Origin: Perkinsus olseni
Taxonomy: Eukaryota; Perkinsozoa; Perkinsida; Perkinsidae
Reading direction: 5' to 3'
Assembly (NCBI GenBank): GCA_013115135.1
Contig: JABANP010000235.1
Location: 1 to 64,000 of the forward strand
DNA length: 64,000 bases
In this document: positions 41,937 through 54,258 of the stretch, in pieces
Numbering within the stretch: position 1 is the stretch's first letter
Layout: each line of letters begins with the position of its first letter
Program-made: the position numbers and the translations under genes
Notes under the pieces: model-generated
What the model saw: only the letters and a program-made list of their open reading frames with translations
The model's database searches: none
What the model was told of the DNA's origin: nothing

Positions 41937-44150
41937 ATGCCAGTGGCAGAAAATGAAGTACTTACTACCACTAAGGGGGTTGTGGACACAGCCAAGGACG
42001 TCACCATCAACTCTGATGCAGTCGAGGCCTTCGCAAGTAGGCTTGCTGAGGTTTTTCGCCCATCGACTGGACGACCGATTCCGCAGATACCCTTCGTCAA
42101 GACGCTACGATATCGCCACTACCCTGGGAAGAGTGTGACTGCCATCTGGTTGTTGACGTCACCGCGGACGCCGGAGCGGAGCTTACCGCTCTGTAATAGC
42201 AATGGGGGGGAGGTTGACCAGTGGAGAGGGGCGTGGGACAGACACCACCCGCTCACTGAATTGATCCATAATCGGTTTTGGAATTGATTTCTTCCCGTCC
42301 AAAAAAGGACATTTTGAAACTGAGAATCGATTCTGGAATCGATTGTTACACGTTAAAGGTGGTCCCAGAATCGGTTTTGATTTCCGGCATCGGTTTATTG
42401 AAAACCCCCTTCGTTGCAGCAAGCATCCACTGTTTGTGCGCGATACACCGCTGTACTTTCGCAGTTCTCTGCTGAATAAAATTCGACGGTCTGCTAGCCT
42501 GTCAGCTTTTCTATGATGGTCGTACCATGCATGCCTCAGGTTCGTACTACTGCTGGACTCCTATGAACTTCTGTTTCTGGCCGGCGGGGAACTTTGAATA
42601 TGAGCAGCTGTCGAATGGCGTCAAGTGGGCCCTAGCTGGGCCTAATGGATCTAAGGTGAGATCTTCTAAGAGTCGCTCTGTCTGCTGTCTACGAGGACAC
42701 CCCTTTGTGTCGTGGGTTGAGAGAACGCAAGGACGTCCTACTACTGTGACCAGCCATACCCGAGCGTTGACTGGGAGTTCTCCTTCTCAGTGGCGTACGA
42801 TGGACAGCCTCGCGGAGGCATCGCCTGATGATATATGTGGTTGGTTCGACAATGGTGCCCGGATAGTGGACGAGAAGGATAAATGGGGGCCGCGGGACTT
42901 CCCTCTGTAGGAGGCTGGGGACAGTCGTGGCGTCTCTTAGAATTCTACCTGACTATCTTCAGGAATAATAGCTCGACCAATGCGACAACTCTCACGTTTT
43001 CATTCGATAATCTTGTGCATGTTATTATCTGGGGACAAAGATAGAACGAGGTGCCTTCGTTAGTTCCCCGTCCGTATCGATAGCTTGAAGAATAAGACCA
43101 CCTGTCAGCTCTCGTCACCTCAGAATCGAGGAGAGGGTTCGTCTGGTCCACGAGCTGGCATGTTGCCTCCGGGACAACTTCAACGGTTCTGCGTTGAAGC
43201 TAATCGAGTCTGCTGATGGCTCGGCGTTGCGGTTGATGCGGACATTATCGGCACTTTTGCCGGGCTTCAGAGACCAGGCTATCGACAGTAACACTGGTCG
43301 GCAGGTGAGCAGGGCCTTTCTCGGTTCGCGAATGCACTGTGGTCAAGGCGTGCGCCCGACCGATGGCAGGGCTGTACTATGATAGCGCGACTGTTGTATC
43401 ATCAGGTATTCTTCTACAAGCGAGCCCAGATATGTGTAGCGGACATCTGGGGAGCCTTCCGGCGTCGGGGGAAACCTGTTCGGGCAAAGTTGGACTTCGA
43501 CGATATGTCGTCCTTGACGATGTTCCCGGATTACAGAGTGAGCTGTCGATGGTGGACTGAGCAGAGCTCGCGGGCTATGCCATGAGGGCTTGGCAAAAAA
43601 ATTCTTGATCTCAATTGATGTGCTCTCGAGAACATAGCATAGGCATCGCGGAGTCAGTGATACAGCGATACTTGGGAGCATGCGGAATGTTCGTGAAGAG
43701 TGATCCATCGTCAGATAACGATTTTTCAGATGGTCATCTGCCGTTTTCCTCGGTTATCCGCCGGTGCCACTGATGCTGTGCCAATTTTCAGGTCCCTCAG
43801 TTGCTACGACATAAAGGCATTCTCGTCTACAGTCCGGCACTCTGTGAAATAGTAGACTCAAGACGGCCGATAGCTGCGGGAAGTAGAACGGAGCTTGAGA
43901 TCAGAGCCTGTAGGGCATTCGGGAATGCTCACTCCCCTCCCGCGCTCGTGTCATACTGCCACGTACAGAGCCTTCTACTCTCACCTGATTGCGTTGTCTA
44001 GGTACGATCCATGCATGCCACCGTATAGCGGAGGCCACGAGGCGGAGTGACATCTTCGACGTGACTTTGGACTGGTTGTTATGGCAAGAAGGCGAAGCCA
44101 TGAAAGACGACATCCAACCTCACCATCGTACACTGACGATTTTCTACTAA
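41937..44150 (+). CDS. QNG1: Queuosine 5'-phosphate N-glycosylase/hydrolase (DUF2419)
   Basis: Multi-exon gene for the salvage enzyme that frees queuine from queuosine 5'-phosphate for tRNA modification. Exon pieces in order: MPVAENEV..VVDTAKDVTINSDAV (start 41937); LFYDGRTMHASGSYYCW and TPMNFCFWPAGNFEYEQLS (the NFCFWP signature, about 42,508-42,654); SLAEASPDDICGWF; LRDNFNGSALKLIESA and LLPGFRDQA (about 43,160-43,280); FFYKRAQICVADIWGAF with MSSLTMFPDYR (43,410-43,535), the best family match; VPQLLRHKGILVYSP..ELEIRA (43,794-43,915); and a last exon WLLWQEGEAMKDDIQPHHR..IFY ending at 44150. Intron edges between these blocks are GT-AG but not all fixed. One intron (about 42.2-42.5 kb) is rich in AATCGATT-like repeats. 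Confidence 0.85.
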
Positions 44151-44218
44151 GTTCACCATATTCCGTTTAATTGTTATGTTGGCCTTGTGAGATTTCTCCC
44201 TAGTTTTACTCAACATCT

Positions 44219-45274
44219 ATGAGCTCATCAAGACAGCTAGTCATCTCAATGGTCTCAGACTTCGTATGCCCGTGGTGCTACAGTAGGCTTGCTCCTGCTC
44301 CGGTCGCCGTAATCATATCGGCGTTTTCAGTCGGGCATGTTCATCTTACCCGAGCACTCGACAAAGTGAAAAGCTCCTCTTCGAGCCCTCCCCGGCTCCA
44401 GCTGTTCCACGAGCCTTACAGTGTCTATGAGCAGCCAATGAAAACTCCACCAAAAGGACAACTTGTGCTGTGTGTCTGAGTAGAGTCCTCTGTGGGAAGT
44501 CATTGTAGGTGCTGGATTACCTGTCCGAGGCCTACGGAGTCGACCGAAGCTTTTTACAAGATCCCAGCCTCAACGCGAGCCTTGCCGCAGCGCAGGACCT
44601 CGGTAAGTTCACCTGTCATACGCCTGTCCCACGGTGGGACTCCCACCCCTTTATAGCCCTGATGCTTCGCACAACACTCGGACGGGCGTCGGTGGTATTA
44701 GAAGGGCTCTTGCGTAGCAATGGTTTATGTCGTCTTCGGATAATCGATATCTGCTGCACGCTGTGCGCTGCAGTCGTCTTTGATACATCTTGGTCGGCAG
44801 GCCTCAATCTCTCGTGGCAACGGCTGGTCACCGACTCATCACTAGCTCACAGAGCCGTAGTACAGCAGCAGGCCAGCCTGTCAGTGGAGGAGATGGCCCG
44901 TCTCCTAACCAAGGTATCGGTCTCTTGTCGTTAGCTCACAGCAGCTCTTACTGCTGCGTCAGATCTATCGCTCTTACTTCGAGGAAGCTCGTGACATCGG
45001 GGACGCTCAAGTCTTGCAGGACATCTTGCCCAGCACGCTCAGGTGAGTACCATCTCTTCACTAACTCTGTATGCGTACCCCCCTTGTTGTCAGTACTGAC
45101 GCTGCTGTGCCTTGGCGGACGGCCGTTGAAGGTGTGCCTCTTATCGAGTTCCGTCAGCAGGGGGCTACTGTGGCCCAGCTGAGTGGGGAAGATGTCGAGT
45201 CTGATAGGATATACGACACGATCAACCGAATCGTGTGTTCGGGTCCTTCAGGCTCCTCCATGCCTGCGGAATAG
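44219..45274 (+). CDS. DsbA/FrnE-like thioredoxin-fold oxidoreductase
   Basis: Six exons by frame continuity: 44219-44282, 44331-44464, 44509-44602, 44774-44913, 44942-45042, 45094-45274 (237 residues, the usual FrnE length). The joined first two exons give SDFVCPWCYIGHVHLTRAL, the FrnE active site (CPWC). Later parts match family spacing: LRQIYRSYFEEARDIGD and VEGVPLIEF before the C-terminal helix. Members are cytosolic or organellar thiol-disulfide oxidoreductases; the substrate is unknown. It lies 68 bp behind QNG1 in the same direction. One intron (44914-44941) would be only 28 nt; its exact edges are the least certain. The start is the ATG just before the thioredoxin strand. Confidence 0.8.
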
Positions 45275-45412
45275 TGTTTCTAAGAGTTGAAGTGTTGGGT
45301 TCTCGATGATGGCTGGAGTGAATGAACGTTGTAAAAAGTGGGTAAAATATCGCGGCTGATTTTTGGTGGGTAATATATTCCTTCAGCGGAACTTTTCACT
45401 CATACTTTATAT

Positions 45413-45422
45413 CGTGTACTAC
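45413..45422 (+). repeat. Target-site duplication, left
   Basis: CGTGTACTAC, identical to 54072-54081. The first base may belong to the element on the right side, so the duplication is 9 or 10 bp. Confidence 0.8.
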
Positions 45423-45521
45423 GGCCGAAGGTCCGAACACTGGCAAAAACCGGTCCGAACGCTGGATAAACTTGTACGGAGGGGTTTTTAAAGTATTAGC
45501 GCGGGCCTTCGGCCCGCTTTT
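45423..45521 (+). repeat. Left terminal inverted repeat
   Basis: Contains two internal direct repeats of GGTCCGAAC..CTGG and ends with a 17-nt hairpin GCGGGCCTTCGGCCCGC (45501-45517). The outermost 7 bases differ between the two ends except for the first G. Confidence 0.8.
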
Positions 45522-45559
45522 AGAGTCCCCCTAACTGTGACCTCCCGGCTCTTCAATGA

Positions 45560-45613
45560 AACTTCAATGCGGAGTATAGGGCATACGTCGCAGGTTCGAA
45601 CCCCCCGCGCGAC
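45560..45613 (+). other. T-arm-like sequence inside the Mutator-like element
   Basis: GTCGCAGGTTCGAACCCCCCGCGCGAC contains a consensus B box (GGTTCGAACC, 45593-45602). No convincing A box or acceptor pairing. Confidence 0.35.
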
Positions 45614-46188
45614 ATTTTCTCTGTTTTTCGTGCACTTGCATGAACAGCGCGTCCTTGGACCAGAAGTCTATGTTGACTTCGCCGGACCATTCGGCCTCTC
45701 GTGATATCTTGTTCCTCAGTGAAACTTCCACTCGACCGTCATGCGATTAGGACACTGAAGTCCTGCCCTTAATCCCATCATGGACGGGCCATCCATGAGC
45801 TCGGCTTGGATTGAGTTCATCGCTGAGTTTATAAATCATTTTAGCTCATCCTTCATACAAGGTCATGGTGCTATCACGATTTGTCAATGTGACCTCCGCG
45901 ATCATGCTCCGACGGGATAGCTCCGTTCAAACCAGTATTTCGGATCTCCGGTTGAGCAGAGACTTTGAGCCAGTTCGACTGGCCCAGTCGTCAAGAGAGA
46001 AAGGCCCTTGAGTAATTGCTTCACGGACCGTGCAGCTGACGCATAAGCGACGTCGAGAATGCAATGAGTAACGTTAGTAGGTTTTTAGATATCCCTGTTC
46101 ACTCGTGGTCCTGGAGGCTCGCTACGAATGAAACGGAAGAAAGTCTCGAACTTAGGGAATCTGCATGAACGGTCAAATCCCGCTTTTC

Positions 46189-49100
46189 AACGAGGGTTGT
46201 TGACGGTTGTTGGCCTGTACGCGAGGATTCCTACACTCTGTCCGCAGGGTACGGCCGATAACATCCTAGGCTGCTGAGAAACGCCCGCGAAGCGCGGACC
46301 GGGGTCGCTGGGGGCCTCGGCCACGACGATCAACGATGGCCGTTGGCGGTTGTTGGCCTGTACGCGAGGATTTCTACACTTCGTCCGCAAGGTACGGCCG
46401 ATAACATCCTAGGCTGTTGAGGAACGCCCGCGAAGCGCGGATCGGGGTCGCTGGGGGCCCCGGCCACGCCGATCAACGAAAGTTGTTGAGGGTTGTTGGC
46501 CTGTACGCGAGGATTCCTACACTCCGTCCGCAAGCTACGGCCAAAAACATCCTAGGCTGCTGAGGAACGCCCGCGAAGCGCGGATCGGGGCCGCTGTGGG
46601 CCTCGGCCACGCCGATCAACGATGGTTGTTGACGGTTGTTGACCTGTACGCGAGGATTCCTACGCTCCGTCCGCAAGCTACGGCCAAAAACATCCTAGGC
46701 TGTTGAGGAACGCCCGCGAAGCGCGGATCGGGGCCGCTGTGGGCCTCGGCCACGCCGATCAACGATGGTTGTTGACGGTTGTTGGCCTGTACGCGAGGAT
46801 TTCTACACTTCGTTCGCAAGGTACGGCCGATAACATCCTAGGCTGTTGAGGAACGCCCGCGAAGCGCGGATCGGGGTCGCTGTGGGCCTCGGCCACGCCG
46901 ATCAACGATGGTTGTTGACGGTTGTTGACCTGTACGCGAGGATTCCTACGCTCCGTCCGCGAGCTACGGCCAAAAACATCCTAGGCTGTTGAGGAACGCC
47001 CGCGAAGCGCGGATCGGGGTCGCTGTGGGCCTCGGCCACGCCGATCAACGATGGTTGTTGACGGTTGTTGACCTGTACGCGAGGATTCCTACGCTCCGTC
47101 CGCAAGCTACGGCCAAAAACATCCTAGGCTGCTGAGAAACGCCCGCGAAGCGCGGACCGCGGTCGCTGGGGGCCTCGGCCACGCCGATCAACGATGGCCG
47201 TTGGCGGTTGTTGGCCTGTACGCGAGGATTTCTACACTTCGTCCGCAAGGTACGGCCGATAACATCCTAGGCTGTTGAGGAACGCCCGCGAAGCGCGGAT
47301 CGGGGTCGCTGTGGGCCTCGGCCACGCCGATCAACGATGGTTGTTGACGGTTGTTGACCTGTACGCGAGGTTTCCTACGCTCCGTCCGCAAGCTACGGCC
47401 AAAAACATCCTAGGCTGTTGAGGAACGCCCGCGAAGCGCGGATCGGGGTCGCTGTGGGCCTCGGCCACGCCGATCAACGATGGTTGTTGACGGTTGTTGG
47501 CCTGTACGCGAGGATTTCTACACTTCGTCCGCAAGGTACGGCCGATAACATCCTAGGCTGTTGAGGAACGCCCGCGAAGCGCGGATCGGGGTCGCTGTGG
47601 GCCTCGGCCACGCCGATCAACGATGGTTGTTGACGGTTGTTGACCTGTACGCGAGGATTCCTACACTCTGTCCGCAGGGTACGGCCGATAACATCCTAGG
47701 CTGCTGAGAAACGCCCGCGAAGCGCGGACCGGGGTCGCTGGGGGCCTCGGCCACGACGATCAACGATGGCCGTTGGCGGTTGTTGGCCTGTACGCGAGGA
47801 TTTCTACACTTCGTCCGCAAGGTACGGCCGATAACATCCTAGGCTGTTGAGGAACGCCCGCGAAGCGCGGATCGGGGTCGCTGTGGGCCTCGGCCACGCC
47901 GATCAACGATGGTCGTTGACGGTTGTTGACCTGTACGCGAGGATTCCAACGCTCCGTCCGCAAGCTACGGCCAAAAACATCCTAGGCTGCTGAGAAACGC
48001 CCGCGAAGCTCGGACCGAGGTCGCTGGGGGCCTCGGCCACGCCAATCAACGAGGGTTGTTCACGGTTGTTGACCTGTGTGCGAGGATTCCTACACTTCGT
48101 CCGCAAGGTACGGCCGATAACATCCTAGGCTGTTAAGAAACGCCCACGAAGCGCGGATCGGGGTCGCTGTGGGCCTCGGCCACGCCGATCAACGATGGTT
48201 GTTGACGGTTGTTGACCTGTACGCGAGGATCCCTACGCTCCGTCCGCAAGCCACGCCGATCAACGATGGTTGTTGACGGTTGTTGACCTGTACGCGAGGA
48301 TCCCTACGCTCCGTCCGCAAGCTACGGCCAAAAACATTCTAGGCTGCTGAGGAACGCCCGCGAAGCGCGGACCGGGGTCGCTGGGGGCCTCGGCCACGAC
48401 GATCAACGATGGCCGTTGGCGGTTGTTGGCCTGTACGCGAGGATTTCTACACTTCGTCCGCAAGGTACGGCCGATAACATCCTAGGCTGTTGAGGAACGC
48501 CCGCGAAGCGCGGATCGGGGTCGCTGTGGGCCTCGGCCACGCCGATCAACGATGGTTGTTGACGGTTGTTGACCTGTACGCGAGGATTCCAACGCTCCGT
48601 CCGCAAGCTACGGCCAAAAACATCCTAGGCTGCTGAGAAACGCCCGCGAAGCGCGGACCGAGGTCGCTGGGGGCCTCGGCCACGCCAATCAACGAGGGTT
48701 GTTGACGGTTGTTGGCCTGTACGCGAGGATTCCTACACTCCGTCCGCAAGGTACGGCCGATAACATCCTAGGCTGTTGAGGAACGCCCGCGAAGCGCGGA
48801 TCGGGGTCGCTGTGGGCCTCGGCCACGCCGATCAACGATGGTTGTTGACGGTTGTTGACCTGTACGCGAGGATCCCTACGCTCCGTCCGCAAGCTACGGC
48901 CAAAAACATCCTAGGCTGTTGAGGAACGCCCGCGAAGCGCGGATCGGGGTCGCTGTGGGCCTCGGCCACGCCAATCAACGATGGTTGTTGACGGTTGTTG
49001 ACCTGTACGCGAGGATTCCTACGCTCCGTCCGCAAGCTACGGCCAAAAACATCCTAGGCTGTTGAGGAACGCCCGCGAAGCGCGGATCGGGGTCGCTGTG

Positions 49101-52100
49101 GGCCTCGGCCACGCCGATCAACGATGGTTGTTGACGGTTGTTGACCTGTACGCGAGGATTCCTACGCTCCGTCCGCAAGCTACGGCCAAAAACATCCTAG
49201 GCTGTTGAGGAACGCCCGCGAAGCGCGGATCGGGGTCGCTGTGGGCCTCGGCCACGCCGATCAACGATGGTTGTTGACGGTTGTTGACCTGTACGCGAGG
49301 ATTCCTACGCTCCGTCCGCAAGCTACGGCCAAAAACATCCTAGGCTGTTGAGGAACGCCCGCGAAGCGCGGATCGGGGTCGCTGTGGGCCTCGGCCACGC
49401 CGATCAACGATGGTTGTTGACGGTTGTTGACCTGTACGCGAGGATTCCTACGCTCCGTCCGCAAGCTACGGCCAAAAACATCCTAGGCTGTTGAGGAACG
49501 CCCGCGAAGCGCGGATCGGGGTCGCTGTGGGCCTCGGCCACGCCGATCAACGATGGTTGTTGACGGTTGTTGACCTGTACGCGAGGATTCCTACGCTCCG
49601 TCCGCAAGCTACGGCCAAAAACATCCTAGGCTGCTGAGAAACGCCCGCGAAGCGCGGATCGGGGTCGCTGGGGGCCCCGGCCACGCCGATCAACGAAAGT
49701 TGTTGAGGGTTGTTGGCCTGTACGCGAGGATTCCTACACTCCGTCCGCAAGGAACGGCCGATAACATCCTAGGCTGTTGAGGAACGCCCGCGAAGCGCGG
49801 ATCGGGGTCGCTGTGGGCCTCGGCCACGCCGATCAACGATGGTTGTTGACGGTTGTTGACCTGTACGCGAGGATCCCTACGCTCCGTCCGCAAGCTACGG
49901 CCAAAAACATCCTAGGCTGTTGAGGAACGCCCGCGAAGCGCGGATCGGGGTCGCTGTGGGCCTCGGCCACGCCGATCAACGATGGTTGTTGACGGTTGTT
50001 GACCTGTACGCGAGGATTTCTACACTTCGTCCGCAAGGAACGGCCGATAACATCCTAGGCTGTTGAGGAACGCCCGCGAAACGCGGATCGGGGCCGCTGT
50101 GGGCCTCGGCCACGCCGATCAACGATGGTTGTTGACGGTTGTTGGCCTGTACGCGAGGATTTCTACACTTCGTTCGCAAGGTACGGCCGATAACATCCTA
50201 GGCTGTTGAGGAACGCCCGCGAAGCGCGGATCGGGGTCGCTGTGGGCCTCGGCCACGCCGATCAACGATGGTTGTTGACGGTTGTTGACCTGTACGCGAG
50301 GATTCCTACGCTCCGTCCGCGAGCTACGGCCAAAAACATCCTAGGCTGTTGAGGAACGCCCGCGAAGCGCGGATCGGGGTCGCTGTGGGCCTCGGCCACG
50401 CCGATCAACGATGGTTGTTGACGGTTGTTGACCTGTACGCGAGGATTCCTACGCTCCGTCCGCAAGCTACGGCCAAAAACATCCTAGGCTGTTGAGGAAC
50501 GCCCGCGAAGCGCGGACCGGGGTCGCTGGGGGCCTCGCCCACGCCGATCAACGATGGCCGTTGGCGGTTGTTGGCCTGTACGCGAGGATTTCTACACTTC
50601 GTCCGCAAGGTACGGCCGATAACATCCTAGGCTGTTGAGGAACGCCCGCGAAGCGCGGATCGGGGTCGCTGTGGGCCTCGGCCACGCCGATCAACGATGG
50701 TTGTTGACGGTTGTTGACCTGTACGCGAGGTTTCCTAGGCTCCGTCCGCAAGCTACGGCCAAAAACATCCTAGGCTGTTGAGGAACGCCCGCGAAGCGCG
50801 GATCGGGGTCGCTGTGGGCCTCGGCCACGCCGATCAACGATGGTTGTTGACGGTTGTTGGCCTGTACGCGAGGATTTCTACACTTCGTCCGCAAGGTACG
50901 GCCGATAACATCCTAGGCTGTTGAGGAACGCCCGCGAAGCGCGGATCGGGGTCGCTGTGGACCTCGGCCACGCCGATCAACGATGGTTGTTGACGGTTGT
51001 TGACCTGTACGCGAGGATTCCTACACTCTGTCCGCAGGGTACGGCCGATAACATCCTAGGCTGCTGAGAAACGCCCGCGAAGCGCGGACCGGGGTCGCTG
51101 GGGGCCTCGGCCACGACGATCAACGATGGCCGTTGGCGGTTGTTGGCCTGTACGCGAGGATTTCTACACTTCGTCCGCAAGGTACGGCCGATAACATCCT
51201 AGGCTGTTGAGGAACGCCCGCGAAGCGCGGATCGGGGTCGCTGTGGGCCTCGGCCACGCCGATCAACGATGGTCGTTGACGGTTGTTGACCTGTACGCGA
51301 GGATTCCAACGCTCCGTCCGCAAGCTACGGCCAAAAACATCCTAGGCTGCTGAGAAACGCCCGCGAAGCTCGGACCGAGGTCGCTGGGGGCCTCGGCCAC
51401 GCCAATCAACGAGGGTTGTTCACGGTTGTTGACCTGTGTGCGAGGATTCCTACACTTCGTCCGCAAGGTACGGCCGATAACATCCTAGGCTGTTAAGAAA
51501 CGCCCACGAAGCGCGGATCGGGGTCGCTGTGGGCCTCGGCCACGCCGATCAACGATGGTTGTTGACGGTTGTTGACCTGTACGCGAGGATCCCTACGCTC
51601 CGTCCGCAAGCCACGCCGATCAACGATGGTTGTTGACGGTTGTTGACCTGTACGCGAGGATCCCTACGCTCCGTCCGCAAGCTACGGCCAAAAACATCCT
51701 AGGCTGCTGAGGAACGCCCGCGAAGCGCGGACCGGGGTCGCTGGGGGGCCTCGGCCACGACGATCAACGATGGCCGTTGGCGGTTGTTGGCCTGTACGCG
51801 AGGATTTCTACACTTCGTCCGCAAGGTACGGCCGATAACATCCTAGGCTGTTGAGGAACGCCCGCGAAGCGCGGATCGGGGTCGCTGTGGGCCTCGGCCA
51901 CGCCGATCAACGATGGTTGTTGACGGTTGTTGACCTGTACGCGAGGATTCCAACGCTCTGTCCGCAAGCTACGGCCAAAAACATCCTAGGCTGCTGAGAA
52001 ACGCCCGCGAAGCGCGGACCGAGGTCGCTGGGGGCCTCGGCCACGCCAATCAACGAGGGTTGTTGACGGTTGTTGGCCTGTACACGAGGATTCCTACACT

Positions 52101-53712
52101 CCGTCCGCAAGGTACGGCCGATAACATCCTAGGCTGTTGAGGAACGCCCGCGAAGCGCGGATCGGGGTCGCTGTGGGCCTCGGCCACGCCGATCAACGAT
52201 GGTTGTTGACGGTTGTTGACCTGTACGCGAGGATCCCTACGCTCCGTCCGCAAGCTACGGCCAAAAACATCCTAGGCTGTTGAGGAACGCCCGCGAAGCG
52301 CGGATCGGGGTCGCTGTGGGCCTCGGCCACGCCGATCAACGATGGTTGTTGACGGTTGTTGACCTGTACGCGAGGATCCCTACGCTCCGTCCGCAAGCTA
52401 CGGCCAAAAACATCCTAGGCTGTTGAGGAACGCCCGCGAAGCGCGGATCGGGGTCGCTGTGGGCCTCGGCCACGCCAATCAACGATGGTTGTTGACGGTT
52501 GTTGACCTGTACGCGAGGATTCCTACGCTCCGTCCGCAAGCTACGGCCAAAAACATCCTAGGCTGTTGAGGAACGCCCGCGAAGCGCGGATCGGGGTCGC
52601 TGTGGGCCTCGGCCACGCCGATCAACGATGGTTGTTGACGGTTGTTGACCTGTACGCGAGGATTCCTACGCTCCGTCCGCAAGCTACGGCCAAAAACATC
52701 CTAGGCTGTTGAGGAACGCCCGCGAAGCGCGGATCGGGGTCGCTGTGGGCCTCGGCCACGCCGATCAACGATGGTTGTTGACGGTTGTTGACCTGTACGC
52801 GAGGATTCCTACGCTCCGTCCGCAAGCTACGGCCAAAAACATCCTAGGCTGTTGAGGAACGCCCGCGAAGCGCGGATCGGGGTCGCTGTGGGCCTCGGCC
52901 ACGCCGATCAACGATGGTTGTTGACGGTTGTTGACCTGTACGCGAGGATTCCTACGCTCCGTCCGCAAGCTACGGCCAAAAACATCCTAGGCTGTTGAGG
53001 AACGCCCGCGAAGCGCGGATCGGGGTCGCTGTGGGCCTCGGCCACGCCGATCAACGATGGTTGTTGACGGTTGTTGACCTGTACGCGAGGATTCCAACGC
53101 TCTGTCCGCAAGCTACGGCCAAAAACATCCTAGGCTGCTGAGAAACGCCCGCGAAGCGCGGACCGAGGTCGCTGGGGGCCTCGGCCACGCCAATCAACGA
53201 GGGTTGTTGACGGTTGTTGGCCTGTACACGAGGATTCCTACACTCCGTCCGCAAGGTACGGCCGATAACATCCTAGGCTGTTGAGGAACGCCCGCGAAGC
53301 GCGGATCGGGGTCGCTGTGGGCCTCGGCCACGCCGATCAACGATGGTTGTTGACGGTTGTTGACCTGTACGCGAGGATCCCTACGCTCCGTCCGCAAGCT
53401 ACGGCCAAAAACATCCTAGGCTGTTGAGGAACGCCCGCGAAGCGCGGATCGGGGTCGCTGTGGGCCTCGGCCACGCCGATCAACGATGGTTGTTGACGGT
53501 TGTTGACCTGTACGCGAGGATTTCTACACTTCGTCCGCAAGGAACGGCCGATAACATCCTAGGCTGTTGAGGAACGCCCGCGAAGCGCGGATCGGGGTCG
53601 CTGTGGGCCTCGGCCACGCCGATCAACGATGGTTGTTGACGGTTGTTGACCTGTACGCGAGGATCCCTACGCTCCGTCCGCAAGCTACGGCCAAAAACAT
53701 CCTAGGCTGTTC
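46189..53712. repeat. 143-bp satellite array, 52-53 units
   Basis: Units begin near GATGGTTGTTGACGG and contain CGAGGATTCCTACGC, CATCCTAGGCTG and the small hairpin CCCGCGAAGCGCGGA. Two main variants alternate irregularly (CAAGCTACGGCCAAAAAC and CAAGGTACGGCCGATAAC). Long higher-order duplication is present: the block around 46.9-49.6 kb recurs at an offset of about 3360 bp, including a shortened unit of about 72 bp at about 48,188-48,260 and 51,548-51,620. An eight-unit (1144-bp) repeat is seen at 51.9-53.4 kb. Each unit shows a 67-codon minus-strand frame, but 143 is not a multiple of 3 and the frames overlap in different phases, so they are not genes. Confidence 0.97.
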
Positions 53713-53972
53713 AGAAACCTACGTTGGGGCGACTAAGCGATGAGCTGCAGCAGGCGACTTCGTAACCCAACAAGGACCCAGCAGGCGGGTAAGCTCAAGA
53801 ACGCAAGCGTCGCCGAATATACCTAGCGAACACGTCGTCACGCGCCTCTAAATTAAGCGCACGCCCAAACGTGCTGGAATGCGCGGCACAGACGGCAGGT
53901 GTTATAGAAGGGAGTTGTGAACGAGTTCAGTTCCGATTCGGCGTGGTATAGAGAGCTAGACACTACTGGCAT

Positions 53973-54071
53973 TAAAAGCGGGCCGAAGGCCCGCGATGAA
54001 ACTTGAAAAACCCTTCCCTACAAGTTCTTCCAGCGTTCGGACCGCTTTTTGCCAGCGTTCGGACCGCTAAG
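53973..54071 (-). repeat. Right terminal inverted repeat
   Basis: Inverse of the left repeat with scattered differences. It also begins (inside) with the GCGGGCC/GGCCCGC hairpin and ends GGACCGCTAAGC. Confidence 0.8.
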
Positions 54072-54081
54072 CGTGTACTAC
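54072..54081 (+). repeat. Target-site duplication, right
   Basis: CGTGTACTAC, identical to 45413-45422. Confidence 0.8.
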
Positions 54082-54258
54082 TCAGCGTTGTTGTTCATGT
54101 GCCCAGTATAGATCCGGTATAGGACCCAGCAATCAGTGCTAGATGGCTCGTCTCTGACCACTTGAACGTTCTTAACTGTCACGTGTAATTGCGTTTCATT
54201 AGGATTTGTTCACTCCTTAACTTGAGCTACTTCGGTTGATTCATTATTATTTTTACCG

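Larger units (their letters stand above)
45423..54071. mobile_element. Mutator-like non-autonomous element filled with a 143-bp satellite
   Basis: Terminal inverted repeats of about 100 bp (45423-45521 and 53973-54071) share GGTCCGAAC, CTGGCAAAAA, GGTCCGAACGCTGG, AACTTGTA, GGGTTTTT and the hairpin GCGGGCCTTCGGCCCGC in the same order. The direct repeat CGTGTACTAC flanks the element at 45413-45422 and 54072-54081, a 9-10-bp target duplication. Long inverted repeats with 9-10-bp duplications are typical of Mutator-like elements. The interior has no transposase: 45522-46188 and 53713-53972 are unique non-coding sequence and the rest is a satellite array. It landed between the oxidoreductase and P450 reductase genes. 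Confidence 0.8.

Noticed and set aside
45501..45517. Rho-independent terminator-like hairpin followed by T
   Set aside because: It is part of the terminal inverted repeat and occurs in inverse at the other end; the genome is eukaryotic.
46187..53683. About 50 minus-strand open frames of 67 codons, all alike
   Set aside because: They recur every 143 nt, overlap each other in different phases, and follow the satellite unit exactly. They are a by-product of the repeat.
46189..53712. CRISPR-like array
   Set aside because: Whole 143-bp units are conserved; there is no alternation of short repeats with unique spacers, and the setting is eukaryotic.
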